Part shown: piece by piece, positions 21,934-33,503 of the stretch
Layout: each line of letters begins with the position of its first letter
Position numbering within the stretch: the stretch's first letter is position 1
Source: Catenaria anguillulae PL171
Lineage: Eukaryota; Blastocladiomycota; Blastocladiomycetes; Blastocladiales; Catenariaceae
Length of the DNA: 64,000 bases
Direction of reading: 5' to 3'
NCBI GenBank assembly: GCA_002102555.1
Contig: MCFL01000001.1
Location: 1,291,700 to 1,355,699, forward strand
The notes under the pieces: generated by a model
The model's input: only the letters and a program-made list of their open reading frames with translations
Databases searched by the model: none
What the model was told of the DNA's origin: nothing
Position numbers and translations under genes: made by a program

Positions 21934-22767
21934 GTCGGTGCAGCCGTTGGAGCTCAAGTTGGAGTCGGTTGCCGCGGAGAGAGATGTGGACGTGTGTGGA
22001 AATGAACAAAGCTCGCCCAGATGAATAGCGGAGTGACGTCAGGCAGGCACAGGCAGCACTTGTTTATGGGAACGTGACACTGAAACGGGCTGTTTGAGGT
22101 GGAGAGGTTCCTGATTGAGCCGGGGCGGGCAAGGTGCTTGGCGATCAACAATCCGGGGCGAGGCGCGAGAATGATGGGGGTACTTGAAAGACCGACACGC
22201 AATGGCCAAACAGGATGCGCAGAATGAAGGGCGGGGTTCCCTTCCGTTTAGTGATTGTTGGCAGGACTCTGTGTCGTCCGAATACGCTGGTCTTGAAGGA
22301 TCGGAAGATGGAAAGGAGGTTCACGGCGCGCTGCGACGCTGTAGTTTGAGGGCGGGCTCAGATAATGACCAAATGCAAGTAGTTGGCAATTGCATGAGGT
22401 CCATAGGCTTGTAATTGTGGCATAGTGCATCCAAGTTCAGTGGTCTGTTTCTTGGTTTCTTGGCTGACTTGGGCGTTTGCGTTCAAATCAAATCGATGCA
22501 GACAAAACACGCAACACGAGGCTGCCGATCAGACATCTTTGTACCAAGCGAGCTCGTCGTCGCAACTTGCTTGAATCAATGAGCCGAGGCAGGTTGGCTC
22601 AGGTGGAGACTGCTCGCATCCAGGATGTGCGCAATGCTTTCCTATTTTCCCTTGCGAGATGGACCGGAAAGTGTCCAACCCACTGACTCAAGAATGATGG
22701 CACAGCTTCACAACAATATAGTACAAAGGATGAAGAAATCACAAAACACACGCTTGCGATAAACGAT
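21934..22767. other. Intergenic region between kinesin-7 and the DUF7029/7223-type gene
   Basis: About 830 bp that should contain the kinesin promoter (near 21934-22300) and the 3' UTR of the downstream gene. No protein-like frame, tRNA or repeat is visible. Confidence 0.5.
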
Positions 22768-24527
22768 TTAGGCAGTCAAAGCAGCACCAGCAGGCACGAT
22801 CGCACCAGGCTGCCCGGGTTGCACGACACCTCCGTTTCCATTCTTGTCATCGTCATTGATGGTCTTGTCCCACTTGGCCAAGTTGAGTGCAGTCCCAGGG
22901 ATGACATGCCTCTCCGTCTCCCACAGTGGGAAGTTCCATTCACCCAACCCGGCCGTCTTGATCCCCAACGCAACACTGTGCCGATGGTACGCGTCGGCCG
23001 TCAACTCGCCCTTTGCGCCCAGCTTGAAGCCCTGCTTGTTGACGGTGGCTGTGCCGTTGATGGACACGCCGAGGCCAACGGCAGAGTCCCATCCAAACGA
23101 CATGTCGAATGCGGACCATTTGAAGACAGACAAGGCGAGGTTGAAGGATGGAGAAAGGTGGCCCTCAACGCTGGTCATGGCTTGGCCTTGGATCGTAAGC
23201 GGGTGCATCTTGATGGAAGGTTGAGCAGAAACGATCTTGGTCGGCTTGGATGCAAGACCTTTCGTGCTCGAGACTTGCCAATGGAACGCCGTGTTGACGG
23301 TCGCGCCAGAAACAACACGCACTTTGCCCTCAACCGACAGGGTCACCGACGTGGTCAAGCGCAGCTCTGGACCAACGGACAGAATGCCTGTGTAATTGTA
23401 CACGACGTCGATTGCCAGTCAGCATCCAGCATCCAGCGTCCTAAGGGGGCATGTTGGACAACAAAGGCAGTATTGCGTACCAGGAACAGACACGGGTGAC
23501 AAGGGCAACACAAACAAGGGCACCTCGGCAAGTGTCTTACTGAATGGGTTGTAAGTGCGGACATTAACGCCCAAGTCGCCCGCCAACTCGCCGCTCAAGT
23601 CAACATCGTACGACTTGACCCCGAGCTTGTTTCCCTTGACACGCAAGCTCAACTGTGCGCGCCCGCGTACATTGCAGTCGACGCAATGGACCACCACTTG
23701 AGGCGTCACGGCCACCGGGAACTTTTGAGCCTTGGCTTGTTGGTCGTGCGATCCCAGTTGATGGCAAAATCCCATTCTGCCAACCGCGTCTTGGTCTTTG
23801 ACGAGAAAATACCGCGCTTGGCGAGCGTCGAAGCATCCACGCCACCAGGTGTCGCGATCTTGGTCAAGGCAATGTCGTACTCGGTCAACAAGTCTTCGCG
23901 CCGAATGGATCCCGTCTTGAGCAATATCACGTGGCGGCGGTTGGCGCTGACCATGGCCGAGGTCACAACGCGGAACGAGACCTCATTGATCCCTTCGCAC
24001 CGCCACTTGCGCGGGATAATCACGGCAAAGTCGCGGTGCTTGGACCACGTTTGATGGGCCGAGCCCGCGGACGCGGGTGAGTCGAACGTGATGGCCATGG
24101 CGTTCTTTTCGCACTTAATGGACCGGATTTGCACAATATTGGCCAGGTTCAAGGTCGGGCGGTTGGTTGTGAACTGGCATTGAGCGAGGATCACGGCAGG
24201 GTTTGCAGGCTTGGCGAGCTCGGGGGGCATGTCGGCAGCGTACGAGGCCTTTACGAGTGTGTTGGGAGCAAAGATTGGTTGGGAACAGGAATCGGGTCCA
24301 TGAGAGCGGGTTGGCTAGGCCGCGTCGGGGTGCCGCCGGGGACCAGGAGCAGGAGCAGGAGCAGGAGCAGGACGGAGCAGGACAGGAGCGGGACGGGCAG
24401 GCGGAATGGGAGCATTGTTGCGAGGCGGGGGAATCGGTCGAGGAGTGGGTTTCTTGGTGGGAGGGCGAGCGCCGATAGCCATCGAGGCCAAGACGGCGAG
24501 AATGATAAGGAGAAAGATGGGACGCAT
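22768..24527 (-). CDS. Secreted DUF7029/DUF7223-type fungal protein (frame-broken)
   Basis: ATG 24527 begins a signal peptide (MRPIFLLIILAVLASMAIGA) followed by a Pro/Ala-rich spacer coded by a GGAGCA-type repeat. The first domain has the DUF7029 pattern: a Cys then a hydrophobic strand (SIKCEKNAMAITFDSPA), a Trp (HQTWSKHRDFAVIIP) and a second Cys (WRCEGINEVSFRVV). The second domain is beta-rich and DUF7223-like (AEWDFAINWDR, VSFKVNGNK-type strands, FDMSFGWDSAVGLGVSING). An intron (23480-23388, GTACGC...ACACAG, with CTGAC branch site) joins VSVPG to ILSVGPEL. The frame changes near 24310 and 23770. Such proteins are secreted or wall-bound in fungi; their biochemical role is not established. 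Domain names are assigned by resemblance only. Confidence 0.65.
24345..24378. repeat. GGAGCA minisatellite in the Pro/Ala spacer
   Basis: About five and a half tandem copies of a GGAGCA hexamer encode the alternating Ala-Pro stretch after the signal peptide of the DUF7029-type protein. A reading-frame change follows immediately, so copy number or a base may be wrong here. Confidence 0.7.
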
Positions 24528-25423
24528 GATAGATGTGCAATAGGAGCAATCTTCTAGATGTATGTATGAATGAACAGGAATGAAGGGGAAGAGGAAGAAA
24601 GACCCCACAACGCTAGCGTATGTAAAGGTCGGCGAAGAGGGGAGTATGTTCCAGGACACAGTCTCGAGGCAAATAGATGGAGGAGTCGGCTCAGTATTTG
24701 ACTATTTGGCAGCTCTCTCTGCTGACCGTTCGTCAAATGAAGGGGATGGTGCAATAACCCCGCTGTCGGTTCCTGTGCTTGTAAGCGCGCTATTAGGCGA
24801 ACTCTTGCAGCATCGAATCTCGAGTGGGTCCACCTGCATGGAATACGCGCCTTCCACATGCTACAGGCACATTCCTACTTCATCATCAAGTGAGCACTCT
24901 GTTCACATGCCTGAACGGCAAGGTCCTGCTCGCGGGCTTGTCACACGCGTTTTTAGCCCCAGGCCAAACACGACAGCCTTCCGTTACGCCTGCAGCCTTG
25001 AATACACGCGCATCTGCGGACAGTGTTTGACATTCATGACCCGACGGTCCACACAGAGGACCCATTTCCAGTCCAGCAAATGCGCAGGTGACACATTGTC
25101 TACACCAGTCTCTCGAAGCCTACTGCATTGTTTGCTGATCGACTCATCCCACCTCGTCTGATGGAATCTGCTGACGAGTGGCGGTCCGCGGTTGGTCCAA
25201 AATAGGACATGAGAAAAGAACCAAGACCTTCCATCGTCATGGTTACGAGCACCATGTCCGCACCAAGCGCAAGCGCCCACCGTGATAGCGATTGCTCGGC
25301 CGTTGCGTGCGTTACGTGGTCAGGCCTAGTCTGCATATGAGAAAGACAGATGGCTTGAGGCGATCATACGACGAAATTCAACTATGTATGAGGATGCTGA
25401 GGCAGCTCCACCGGAGTACATTA
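24528..25423. other. Intergenic region, no supported gene
   Basis: About 900 bp with the promoter of the secreted protein at its left end and the 3' UTR of F-box copy 1 at its right end. Open frames here (for example about 190 residues, 24580-25161) have no domain or coding-like composition. Confidence 0.45.
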
Positions 25424-27864
25424 CTATCCTGACGGCTCGCGCCTGCGTAGCACCGCAATATACTTTCCGTAATGGACCAACACCGCGTTCCCTCGCTGAC
25501 CAAGCAACATGATATCCCCCGCACACGAAAGGTTGATGTCTTCCTCAGACGGCAACATGGCGTCGAGCTGGTCATCCAAAAGCACGTCGTCGAGGGTATT
25601 CTGGTCGGCCATCCAGTCACCGTCCAGGTAATGCGGGAAAGTTGGTGGGACTGGAGCCGCTACCTGAGTGTCTGCGGCATCTTCGTCGTCATCGGTCATC
25701 CACGCTTGATCGTCGCCGTCACCGCCAACTTGAGCTTCCTCGCCACCGTGATCAATCCACTCCTGCTGATCATCGGCCGCGGTTTGGTCCATCCAGTCGC
25801 CCAGCTCTTGATCTTCATCCTGCACATGATCTGCCGGCTCGTCGGGCAGAGACAAAAGCGTATGAAGCAGCGGCGCCACGGACGCGTCCGCGCTGGCCGC
25901 CTGATCCAAGGTCGCATTGTACCCACCCACAACCTTTTGCGCCCACTCGGGCAACTTGAGCTCGTTGGGCGCTCCGCGTACCTGCTCGCCCGTCACCACG
26001 TGCGTACGCAATGGATACCGACCCTCGTGCTCTGTTGCGCTGCAAATCTCGGGCGTTTCCCTGTCGCCAATCCACTGCTCAATGGCCCTGCGGTGCATAT
26101 CAAACACCTTCCTCCGCTTGCCCGCTACGCTTCCCGTGTCCCGCAAATCCACAACAACCACGCTGCCATCGTACTGCAACACAAACACTAAATGGCCGAG
26201 CACCTCGCCCGCCATAAAAGACGGGCCCAAGAACGTATTCAAGTACCCAACTCGCTCCTCGCTGCGTCGCCTGGGCGGCGGCCGATCCGCAGCCAACTGC
26301 CTTGCATCTGTGTTGGCCTCCCTCGGCAGCGTCACAAGTGCCATCTTGCACCCGCGCAAGGGCTCGAGCTCCTCGAAATCCAGCGGAGTGTCCACATACC
26401 CGACAAGCATTTGCACCCATTCGCGCTGCTCGTGCAAGGGCGTGTCTGAGGTTGATGCGCGTACGGCGCGGGCTTCGGCAAGCAAGTGTGGGCGAATGAT
26501 GGGCCGCAAGAACGGCACGCGCACGGGCCGCGCATCGGGGGTCGCGGGGAACCAGTCGAGCAGTGTGTTGGAGCGCGAGTCCCAGAGGGAGATGGTGCCG
26601 ATGGAGCTTGCAATCACAGTGAGCGACCGGTGCAGGTGCGGAAAGTGGTCAAAGAGGTATGTGTCATCCTCGAGTACGGCGGGAGACGGCGAATGTGGGA
26701 TCAGAGTGTCGGCAGAGAGGGTGTGGATGTGAGTGTGGTAGGTGGCTGGGTCAACCACGACGACGCGGTAGTGATCAGGAATGTCGCTTGGGCGCACAAT
26801 GGTGGCTGATGAAGCAAAATGTGGAAACTATGAGTGGGATTGCACAAGACGAGTTCATGGCCGGAGAGCGTACAGGTGCAGCGGCCAGTGTAGGAAAATG
26901 ATGCCAGTGTTCCCTGATCGCCATGTGAACGGTGGCCAACAAATGAGCGCAACACCAAGACCGAGTGGTCGTTAAAGTCAGTAAATGAAAGCAAGTAGGT
27001 TTTGCGGCGAGCGTCAACATGGCACAGAGCAACTGTTACAAACTCAACGGGCTCCTGTTGAACATAGGCAAGTGGACGGCCATCGGGCCCATTCAAGGGA
27101 AAGTTGAGGTTGGTTTTCTTTGACCCAATCGCCTCGTGGCAAACAATGTGCTCTGCCAGAGGCTTGAGGGACGGGTACTCGACAACGTGAACAAGAAAGA
27201 AGCGTCCAGCCTCGGCGACTTGTCGCAATGCCAGGTAGGCAATGACGCCAGACTCGAGGTTGGATCCGTCTTGCGATTCTGACGGATCGATAATGTCTGC
27301 ACATGTCCAGTCGAAACGCAGAAAACCTGAATCACTTGCATCCGCAGAGGCATGGGACAAGATAACCGCCTCGAAGCCAGGGATGACGTCGTCCTCCTTG
27401 GCATTGTCGCGCGTGTGCCTGAGCAGCGAGTAGGGGTCGTCTTGAACTTGTTTGCTCCATCTTGTGTTGATGAAATGGGCGTGGTCGAGCTTGGGAAGCG
27501 GTGTGCCAGTAATCCAAGTGCGGTCGAGGCGGACCTGGTCGAGGAGGCAGGACCACCAGGAGATGGGAAGGTCCGAGGGGCGCGGGTATTTGCCCTGGTT
27601 GCTCAGGAGAATGTGGCGGTTGGCGGCAACGAGTGCGTGATAGGCGACGTGTTCCGAAGTGATGAGTGTGGACCATCGTTTGCACACAAGCCGGGCGTTG
27701 AGCAGCTCGGCCGTTTGGACGATATAGCATAGCTCGGTCAGGATGAGCGACCACACATCATCGGGGATCACAGCTGGCGGATCCAACGGTGACATGATCG
27801 ATTGCTGGTAGCGGCGTAAAGATCTGATTGCATTGATGTATCGCTGCCATTGAGCCCCAATCAT
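25424..27864 (-). CDS. F-box-family protein, copy 1 (intact)
   Basis: Exons 27864-26874 and 26805-25424, joined by a 68-nt intron (GTACGC...ATCAG), give about 790 residues with no frame break. An alternative ATG lies at 27795. The N-terminus has an F-box (IPDDVWSLILTELC...LNARLVCKRWSTLI), implying an SCF ubiquitin-ligase substrate receptor. The rest is beta-rich with regularly spaced strands (LTVIASSIGTISLWDSRS, LGHLVFVLQYDGSVVVVDL), suggesting a propeller-like substrate domain. An acidic stretch (about 25640-25850) and a C-terminal strand pair (GDIMLLGQRGNAVLVHYG) follow. It is a paralogue of the gene at 47780-50099: both share SWW...LDQVRLDRTW, FLRP...RP.LL.E and the same intron position. 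It is divergently arranged with STI1 300 bp away. The substrate is unknown. Confidence 0.75.
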
Positions 27865-28163
27865 TCATCAATGTATCGTGTTTACTGTCTTCACATTCGT
27901 GACAGTCTTCATGATGGTAGGTCCCTGTAGAATGGGAACAGAAGTCAGTGGAAGGTCATCACGTGCACGCCGGGTGGATCGGCGGCCCACGCGTTCCACT
28001 CCCTTCGCTGGCCGTCTTTCCACATGTGTGCGAGACTGCACTCAAATGCACAGGGATTCCCTCGTTTCTCTCGACTGGTATCGCCCGACGTCGCTACGTA
28101 CTTTCATAAAGCAACGCAACGCATCGCAAGCAACGGATCCATCGACCATTATCAGCTGCAACC
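27865..28163. promoter_or_regulatory. Divergent promoter between F-box copy 1 and STI1
   Basis: A 299-bp gap separates two divergently transcribed start codons, so both promoters must lie within it or in the leaders. A loose run of GAA triplets (GAATGGGAACAGAAG, about 27931-27945) resembles a degenerate heat-shock element, which would suit an STI1 promoter, but the spacing is imperfect. Confidence 0.4.
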
Positions 28164-30143
28164 ATGTCGGTAAGTCACATTTACCACCTGTTCCCATTAA
28201 GCAAGGACAAAGACTGATCGTTTGCCTCATCGCAGTCCGCGGACCAGCTCAAAGCACTCGGCAACAAGGCCTTCACTTCTGGCCAATTCGACGAGGCCAT
28301 CAAGCACTTCACCGCCGCCATTGCCAAGGACCCCTCCAACCACGTCCTTTACTCGAACCGCTCCGCCTCGTACGCCTCGCTGAAGCAGTTTGACCTCGCC
28401 CGCGCCGATGCCGAAAAAACCGTGACCATCAAGCCTGACTGGGCAAAGGGCTACTCGCGCTTGGGAGCCGCTCACCACGGCGCCGGCAACCTCGATGCTG
28501 CCCTCGACGCCTATACCAAGGGCCTCGAGATTGAACCCACCAATGCGCTGTTGCAAAAGGGCGCAGAGGACGTCAAGCAGGCGCTCGAGGCCAGCGCAAA
28601 GGATCCGTTTGCGCAGCTCCTCAATGACGGCATCTGGGCAAAGATTGGCGGCAACCCAAAACTGGCCCCGCTCTTGGCCGACCCGGACTTTTGCAATAAG
28701 ATCAAGATGCTTATTGCCAACCCGAGTGGCGCCATGAACATGATGCAGGACCAAAAGATCATGATGTGCTTGCTGACGCTCATGGGCGTCACCATGACCA
28801 ACTCGGCCGACGAGGCTGCCGACATTGTCAACCAAGCCGAGGCGCGCCAATCGCGGTCTCGGTCCGCTTCGCCCAAGCGTAACCGGTCGCCCTCACCAAA
28901 GTCGCGCTCCGCCCCCACCCACGACGACGAGCCCGAGGTCATGGAAATGGATGCTGAGGAGCAGGAGCGCGAGCAGCAGCGCACTCGCATGCTTGCCGAA
29001 AAGCAGCTCGGCAACGACGCCTACAAGAAGCGCGATTTCACCACGGCGCTCAAGCACTACCAGGCTGCCTGGGAGCTTTCCAACGAGCAAGAGGTGCCCA
29101 TTTTGACCAACATGGCCGCCGTCTACTTTGAACAGCAAGAGTTTCAAAAGTGCATTGAGTCGTGCGAAAAGGCCGTCGAGGTTGGCCGCGAGTTGCGTGC
29201 TGATTTCAAAATCATTGCGCGTGCCTTGCAGCGCATTGGCAATGCCCATGTCAAGCTGGGCGATTTGGAGCAGGCCATCAAGTTCTACAACAAGTCGTTG
29301 ATGGTACCTTTGTGTCTTTTCAGCCTGTGCATCTGTAGCCACCAGTTTGTATTCTAACACAACTCTTTGGCAATTCCGTAACCATCCTCTTCATAGGAGC
29401 ACCGCACCCCCGATACCCTTCAGCGCCTCCGTGACACGGAAAAGGCCCTCGAGCAGCAAACCAAGGCATCGTACCACAACCCCAAGCTCTCGGACGAGGC
29501 TCGCGAGCGGGGCAATGCTCTCTTCAAGGAGCAAAAGTTTGCCGAGGCTGTCAAGGTATGCTGACATTCCCTTCTGTACCGGTTTTTTCCGCCGCTTGCT
29601 TACACGCACGCTCAACAACAACAATAGGAGTACACCGAGGCCATCAAGCGCAACGAGTCGGATCCGCGCGCCTACTCGAACCGCGCCACCTGCTACCACA
29701 AGCTTGGTGCCCTGCCCGACGCCATCAAGGACTGCGACGCGGCGGTTGCCCGCGACCCAAAGTTTGTCAAGGCCTACTTGCGCAAGGCGGCTGTGCTGCA
29801 AATGACCAAGGACCACACCAAGTGCCTCGAGACGCTCGAGGCCGCATCCAAGGCCGACGGCGACCGCAAGCACGAGGCCGAGATCCAGGTGGCCATTCAA
29901 AAGTGCTATGCTGCCATGTACAACATGTCGGGCGACGACAACGAGGGCATGTCCAAGGAGGAGCGCGCCAAGAAGGCCATGCAGGATCCCGAGGTCCAGG
30001 CCATTTTGGCCGACCCGGTCATGCAGCAAATGTTGCAGCAGATGCAGCAGGATCCCGGAGCGGCCAGGGAGCACATGAAGAACCCGATTGTTGCACAAAA
30101 GATTCGCAAGTTGGTGTCGGCCGGTGTCTTGGGCGCTCGTTAA
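28164..30143 (+). CDS. STI1: STI1/HOP, Hsp70-Hsp90 organising co-chaperone
   Basis: Exons 28164-28169, 28236-29303, 29397-29555 and 29628-30143 give 582 residues with no frame break, the usual length for STI1. TPR1 begins ALGNKAFTSGQFDEAIKHF; DP1 follows (DPFAQLLND...LLADPDFCNKI); then a charged linker with SR-like repeats; TPR2A begins KQLGNDAYKKRDFTTALKHY; TPR2B begins ERGNALFKEQKFAEAVK; DP2 ends the protein (DPEVQAILADPVMQQML). It passes client proteins from Hsp70 to Hsp90 in the cytosol. Exon 1 holds only ATG TCG before a GTAAGT donor, the one fully canonical donor in this gene. The TPR carboxylate-clamp layout is complete. Confidence 0.95.
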
Positions 30144-30803
30144 TAAGGTGACGGAGCCATTTGGCGAGAGAGCACACGTGTTGAATCGTGTATGTTTTTG
30201 AACATTGTATAGCTTTTGTTGGTCTTGGTTGTTGATTTCTTTTTTATTTACTATGAATTTGTGTGAATACCTCTGATGTCTACAGTTGGTCTGCGAGAAT
30301 CTGCGAAATGGTTGCGCTGAGCTTAGCACCCCGTGCACGACAAAGTTTGGAGTCGTCCATGCTACCGAGAGCATCGTCACTGAATGTGCAGGTACATCGT
30401 TTGAGAGATTTCGACGTCGCTGATGATAGATTGATAGATTTAGATTTACAGAGGCTTTAGTGTTGTCCAAGCTGCGGACAGGCGGTTGCCAGATCTAGAT
30501 ACAAGTCTACAGCCACGTCGTGCGCCTGACACGAGGTCAACATTCCCATGCCACCCGTGTTCCAAATTCAGTTGATTGTCGTTGCCAGACTCTGAAATGA
30601 TCTTTACGAACCAGCATGGGGCCTCTTGCACCGTAGTGCATGCCTGCGCAGTGCATGCTGGCCGTGAACCGAACGGGGGTCGCCATAAATACAGCCCATC
30701 CCCCGCTCTTATTGCTCACATCGAATCTGTCGATTGAGACATGTAGCCACCTCCTGATTCGTCAACGATAGAGACATTCAACCTAGACTCGTATCTGCTC
30801 AGA
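30144..30803. other. Intergenic region between STI1 and the LysM protein
   Basis: About 660 bp. T-rich sequence after 30143 fits a 3' UTR for STI1, and the right part is the promoter of the LysM gene. No coding-like frame or repeat is seen. Confidence 0.5.
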
Positions 30804-32166
30804 ATGTTAAGCTCCGCTTCTCTGCTTCGCACGCTCTCCCTTTTCGCGCTGGCCACTCTCTTGGCTGTACAAGCAGAGCCATCCGCAGAGCAGTCCCGTA
30901 GCCGTCATGTTGTCAATACCGCAACGGACACCTGTGACCGAATTGCTGCGTTTTCCTCCATTTCCGTCTCGGAGCTGGTCTCGTGGAACAATGTGCGTCA
31001 TTCGCAAGACACCGACTTTTCTTCTGACCTTGCAGCTGATTTTTTGAATACTGCCCCGATACTGCTTGATTATAGGGACTGGACTGCTCCTCACTCACTT
31101 CGGGTGAATTGCTCTTCGTTTCGCCTCCCAGCGAGTCAACGGTTCATCGCCACAGGGCCCTCGCTCGCCGTGCGCCTCTTCGCCGCTGCGTTTTTCGTGC
31201 CCAAGTCCGTGCAGACATAGGTCGAGCAGGCAACGACCTCAAGTGCTCTCAGTCGGATGTAGTTTTCACGGCCGCAGGCGACCGTCTGACCGCACAGCAA
31301 GCGCTCGCCAAAAAGGTCAAGGTCGAATGTGACCATTCGTTGGAGGTACAAGAGGTCATTCAGGGTTTCATCAAGCCAATGAGGGATGCGCTGGTTGCTG
31401 CTGATGTACGTTTTCTGTCTCTGATTCTTCGAAAATGAGCCTGTCTGACACGGCGCCTCTTTTCATGCAGCCAAACAATCTGAGCAACGTCTGCGTCCCG
31501 TTCCAAGCCGGCACATACATGGACGAAATTGATAACCTATTGAATGGACCGTCCAACCTCAACTTTGCCGACAAGGATGTGCGTTGAAAGGCCTTTTCCC
31601 ACATCCTGATTTCGTACTATGCCCAACGCCCCTCACCCGCAATTTTGTATTTATGTAGGTCAATACTGAAAAGCGCCTCATGGTGTCCGACTCTGCGTCC
31701 GCTCGCAGTGCAAAGTCCCACCCTGCCCTGTACACTGCTCTCGACAAGCACATGGCCAATGTCAAGTCCAAGCGCGTCAAGACAGCCTCGAGCATTGTTG
31801 ACGTCATAAACAAGTTTTATCGAGACCATCCGACGGCGCCAAAGCCTGGTACGCCGTGCCTGCCACGATCATCAATCTGTTTCTTCAAAAGTCCTGAATC
31901 TCACATGTACCCCTCAAAACATAGCCAACTATGGTGCCACCGTTGCTTCATTCAACGCTCGTGCTGCTGACAACTTTTCAACTTGGCGCACAAGTCACCC
32001 AGCTCCAGGCGCTCGCGCTCCTCGGCCGCGGCCGCCGCCAAAGCGCAAGAACTCTGGTGGAGACACGAGCGACTCTGATTTTGTCCCATCTCCGCCGTCG
32101 TCGCCGCCCAAGCCTCAGCGGCCGCCGCGCAAGAAGCAAACTGTGGGTAAGGGCAAGAAGAATTGA
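30804..32166 (+). CDS. Secreted LysM protein with a C-terminal CDHxxEVQ domain
   Basis: Five exons (30804-30992, 31076-31405, 31471-31578, 31659-31848, 31925-32166) join in phase to 352 residues with no frame break. A signal peptide (LLRTLSLFALATLLAVQA) is followed by one LysM domain: ATDTCDRIAAFSSISVSELV SWNN is split by an intron from GLDCSSLTSGELLFVSPP. LysM binds chitin or peptidoglycan. The second domain has DIGRAGNDLKC, then VECDHSLEVQEVI, then LLNGPSNLNFADKDVNTEK. The D-H-x-x-E core resembles a His-Me finger (HNH-like) motif, but this is inference. The tail is basic and Pro-rich (PPKRKNSGGDTSDSD...). The same second domain recurs without LysM at 35062-36077. Likely extracellular, perhaps acting on walls or competitors. 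Confidence 0.75.
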
Positions 32167-32352
32167 AGTGAGTGCTCTTTTGCTCGTATTGTTTCAGTTC
32201 ACGTTGCATTTTGTGTGTACTCCTTCTATGTCTCACGAGATGGACTCACGTCTCACTTCGCAATCATCGCCCCGAGATTACGCGAACAAAGAGGACCCTC
32301 AATATTCCAATGGACGAACAACAGAAAGACCCATGGCAACATGCACCAAGAA

Positions 32353-33110
32353 ATGACGAATGCCGAACCGTCACTTCCCATGGAGCTCATTGAGCTTGTG
32401 CTCCTTCAACTTCAACTGCCGGCCGGTCTTTGCACTCGAGCGCGCCATCGCAACCCACTCAACGACGGCAGTGACTGTACATACCTGACGATTCGCAAGT
32501 GGTTTCAGTGGGCATACTGCAATCTGCCGGCTGGCTTGCCAAAACGGCCCTCCGAAACTCTGCTCTCAAGTTTACCTATGCGTTCGACGTTGATGCGTAG
32601 ACACCGCTCAAGGTCACGGCTTACAAGCCAAGGACGACTTTACACGCCGACAAGCTGTTCGACATTCTGATTCGGTGGCATCGACTTGTGCATGAGGACG
32701 TGCACATGTTTTCCGCCTTTGATTGTGCGCCGGTCCACAACCGCGGCCACGTCGGCGTTGACGCTTTGGCGACAAGCGGCAGGCAAGTCGCTCCTGCCGG
32801 AGCGGTCGGGAGCGGATCCACAACCAGAGCTGCCATTGTTCCGAGCGCCAGAGTTGCTCGCGTTCCATTCGATGGCTTGGGTGTACGACAACGTCCCCGA
32901 TGGTTTCCAGCAGCGGATACGGTAGAAGACTCTGCGAATGAATTATGCTTGACTGGGCTGCATTGAGATCCTGCGAGATCTCGCGGGCGTGTTTGGTGGC
33001 CTTGAAGAGTTTGAGCGCTCAGTCTGCGGCTATCTTGATTCGCTCCGATCATGGTGGATGCGGCCATCGAGAGTCGAGCTGATGATATTGTTGTGATCCT
33101 GCAGGCTTTG
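32353..33110 (+). pseudogene. Degenerate gene, possibly F-box-like N-terminus
   Basis: Starting at ATG 32353 (or 32341), the first residues SLPMELIELVLLQLQLP resemble the opening helix of an F-box. Coding-like reading then continues over several frames: LKFTYAFDVDA, an in-frame TAG at about 32597, KPRTTLHADKLFDILIRWH, VHEDVHMFSAFDCAP, and in another frame LAFHSMAWVYDNVPDGFQ and GLEEFERSVCGYLDSL. At least three frame changes and one in-frame stop are needed. Other broken genes in the window are explained by missing bases alone, whereas the extra stop here makes real decay plausible. The function is not recognised. Confidence 0.35.
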
Positions 33111-33189
33111 TAAGTTTGTAGCAGTAGGTTATGCCGGAGTCGTACAGTCGACCAGTGTCTGTCTTGTCATTCCGTTGCAGTCGGTACTG

Positions 33190-33191
<2 letters not shown>

Positions 33192-33221
<30 letters not shown>
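33192..33221. repeat. (TC)15 microsatellite
   Basis: Fifteen uninterrupted TC dinucleotides in the intergenic stretch between the degenerate ORF and the PLP-enzyme gene. Confidence 0.9.
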
Positions 33222-33222
<1 letters not shown>

Positions 33223-33503
33223 ACTTAATGCAGCGTGTGTTGCCTTTGCTGTACAGGTCCAGCTTGTGCCTCGGTCTGAGAAAGGAGAAACTAGCGTGAG
33301 TCTGGCGAAGCGAGATCTCGCTTGGATGTAAAATGTAAATGAATGCCGGTCGAAGAGAGTCGAAGTGAGATCACGCAATGCGTGCATCAGGTCTGTTCAC
33401 TTACGGCACTGTGAAGACTCGCCAACGACTTCGCCGCAGCCAAGACTTGAAGTCAGGACAAGTCAATAATACTTCAATCCTCACCGTCTCTCTCAGGATC
33501 TGC

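Noticed and set aside
29391-30470. A 359-residue open frame antisense to the 3' half of STI1
   Set aside because: It is an antisense shadow of GC-rich TPR coding sequence; STI1 exons are unambiguous.
31020-31034. Alternative acceptor TTGCAG in the first intron of the LysM gene
   Set aside because: Using it leads to an immediate stop. The acceptor TATAG at 31075 restores the second half of the LysM domain in phase.
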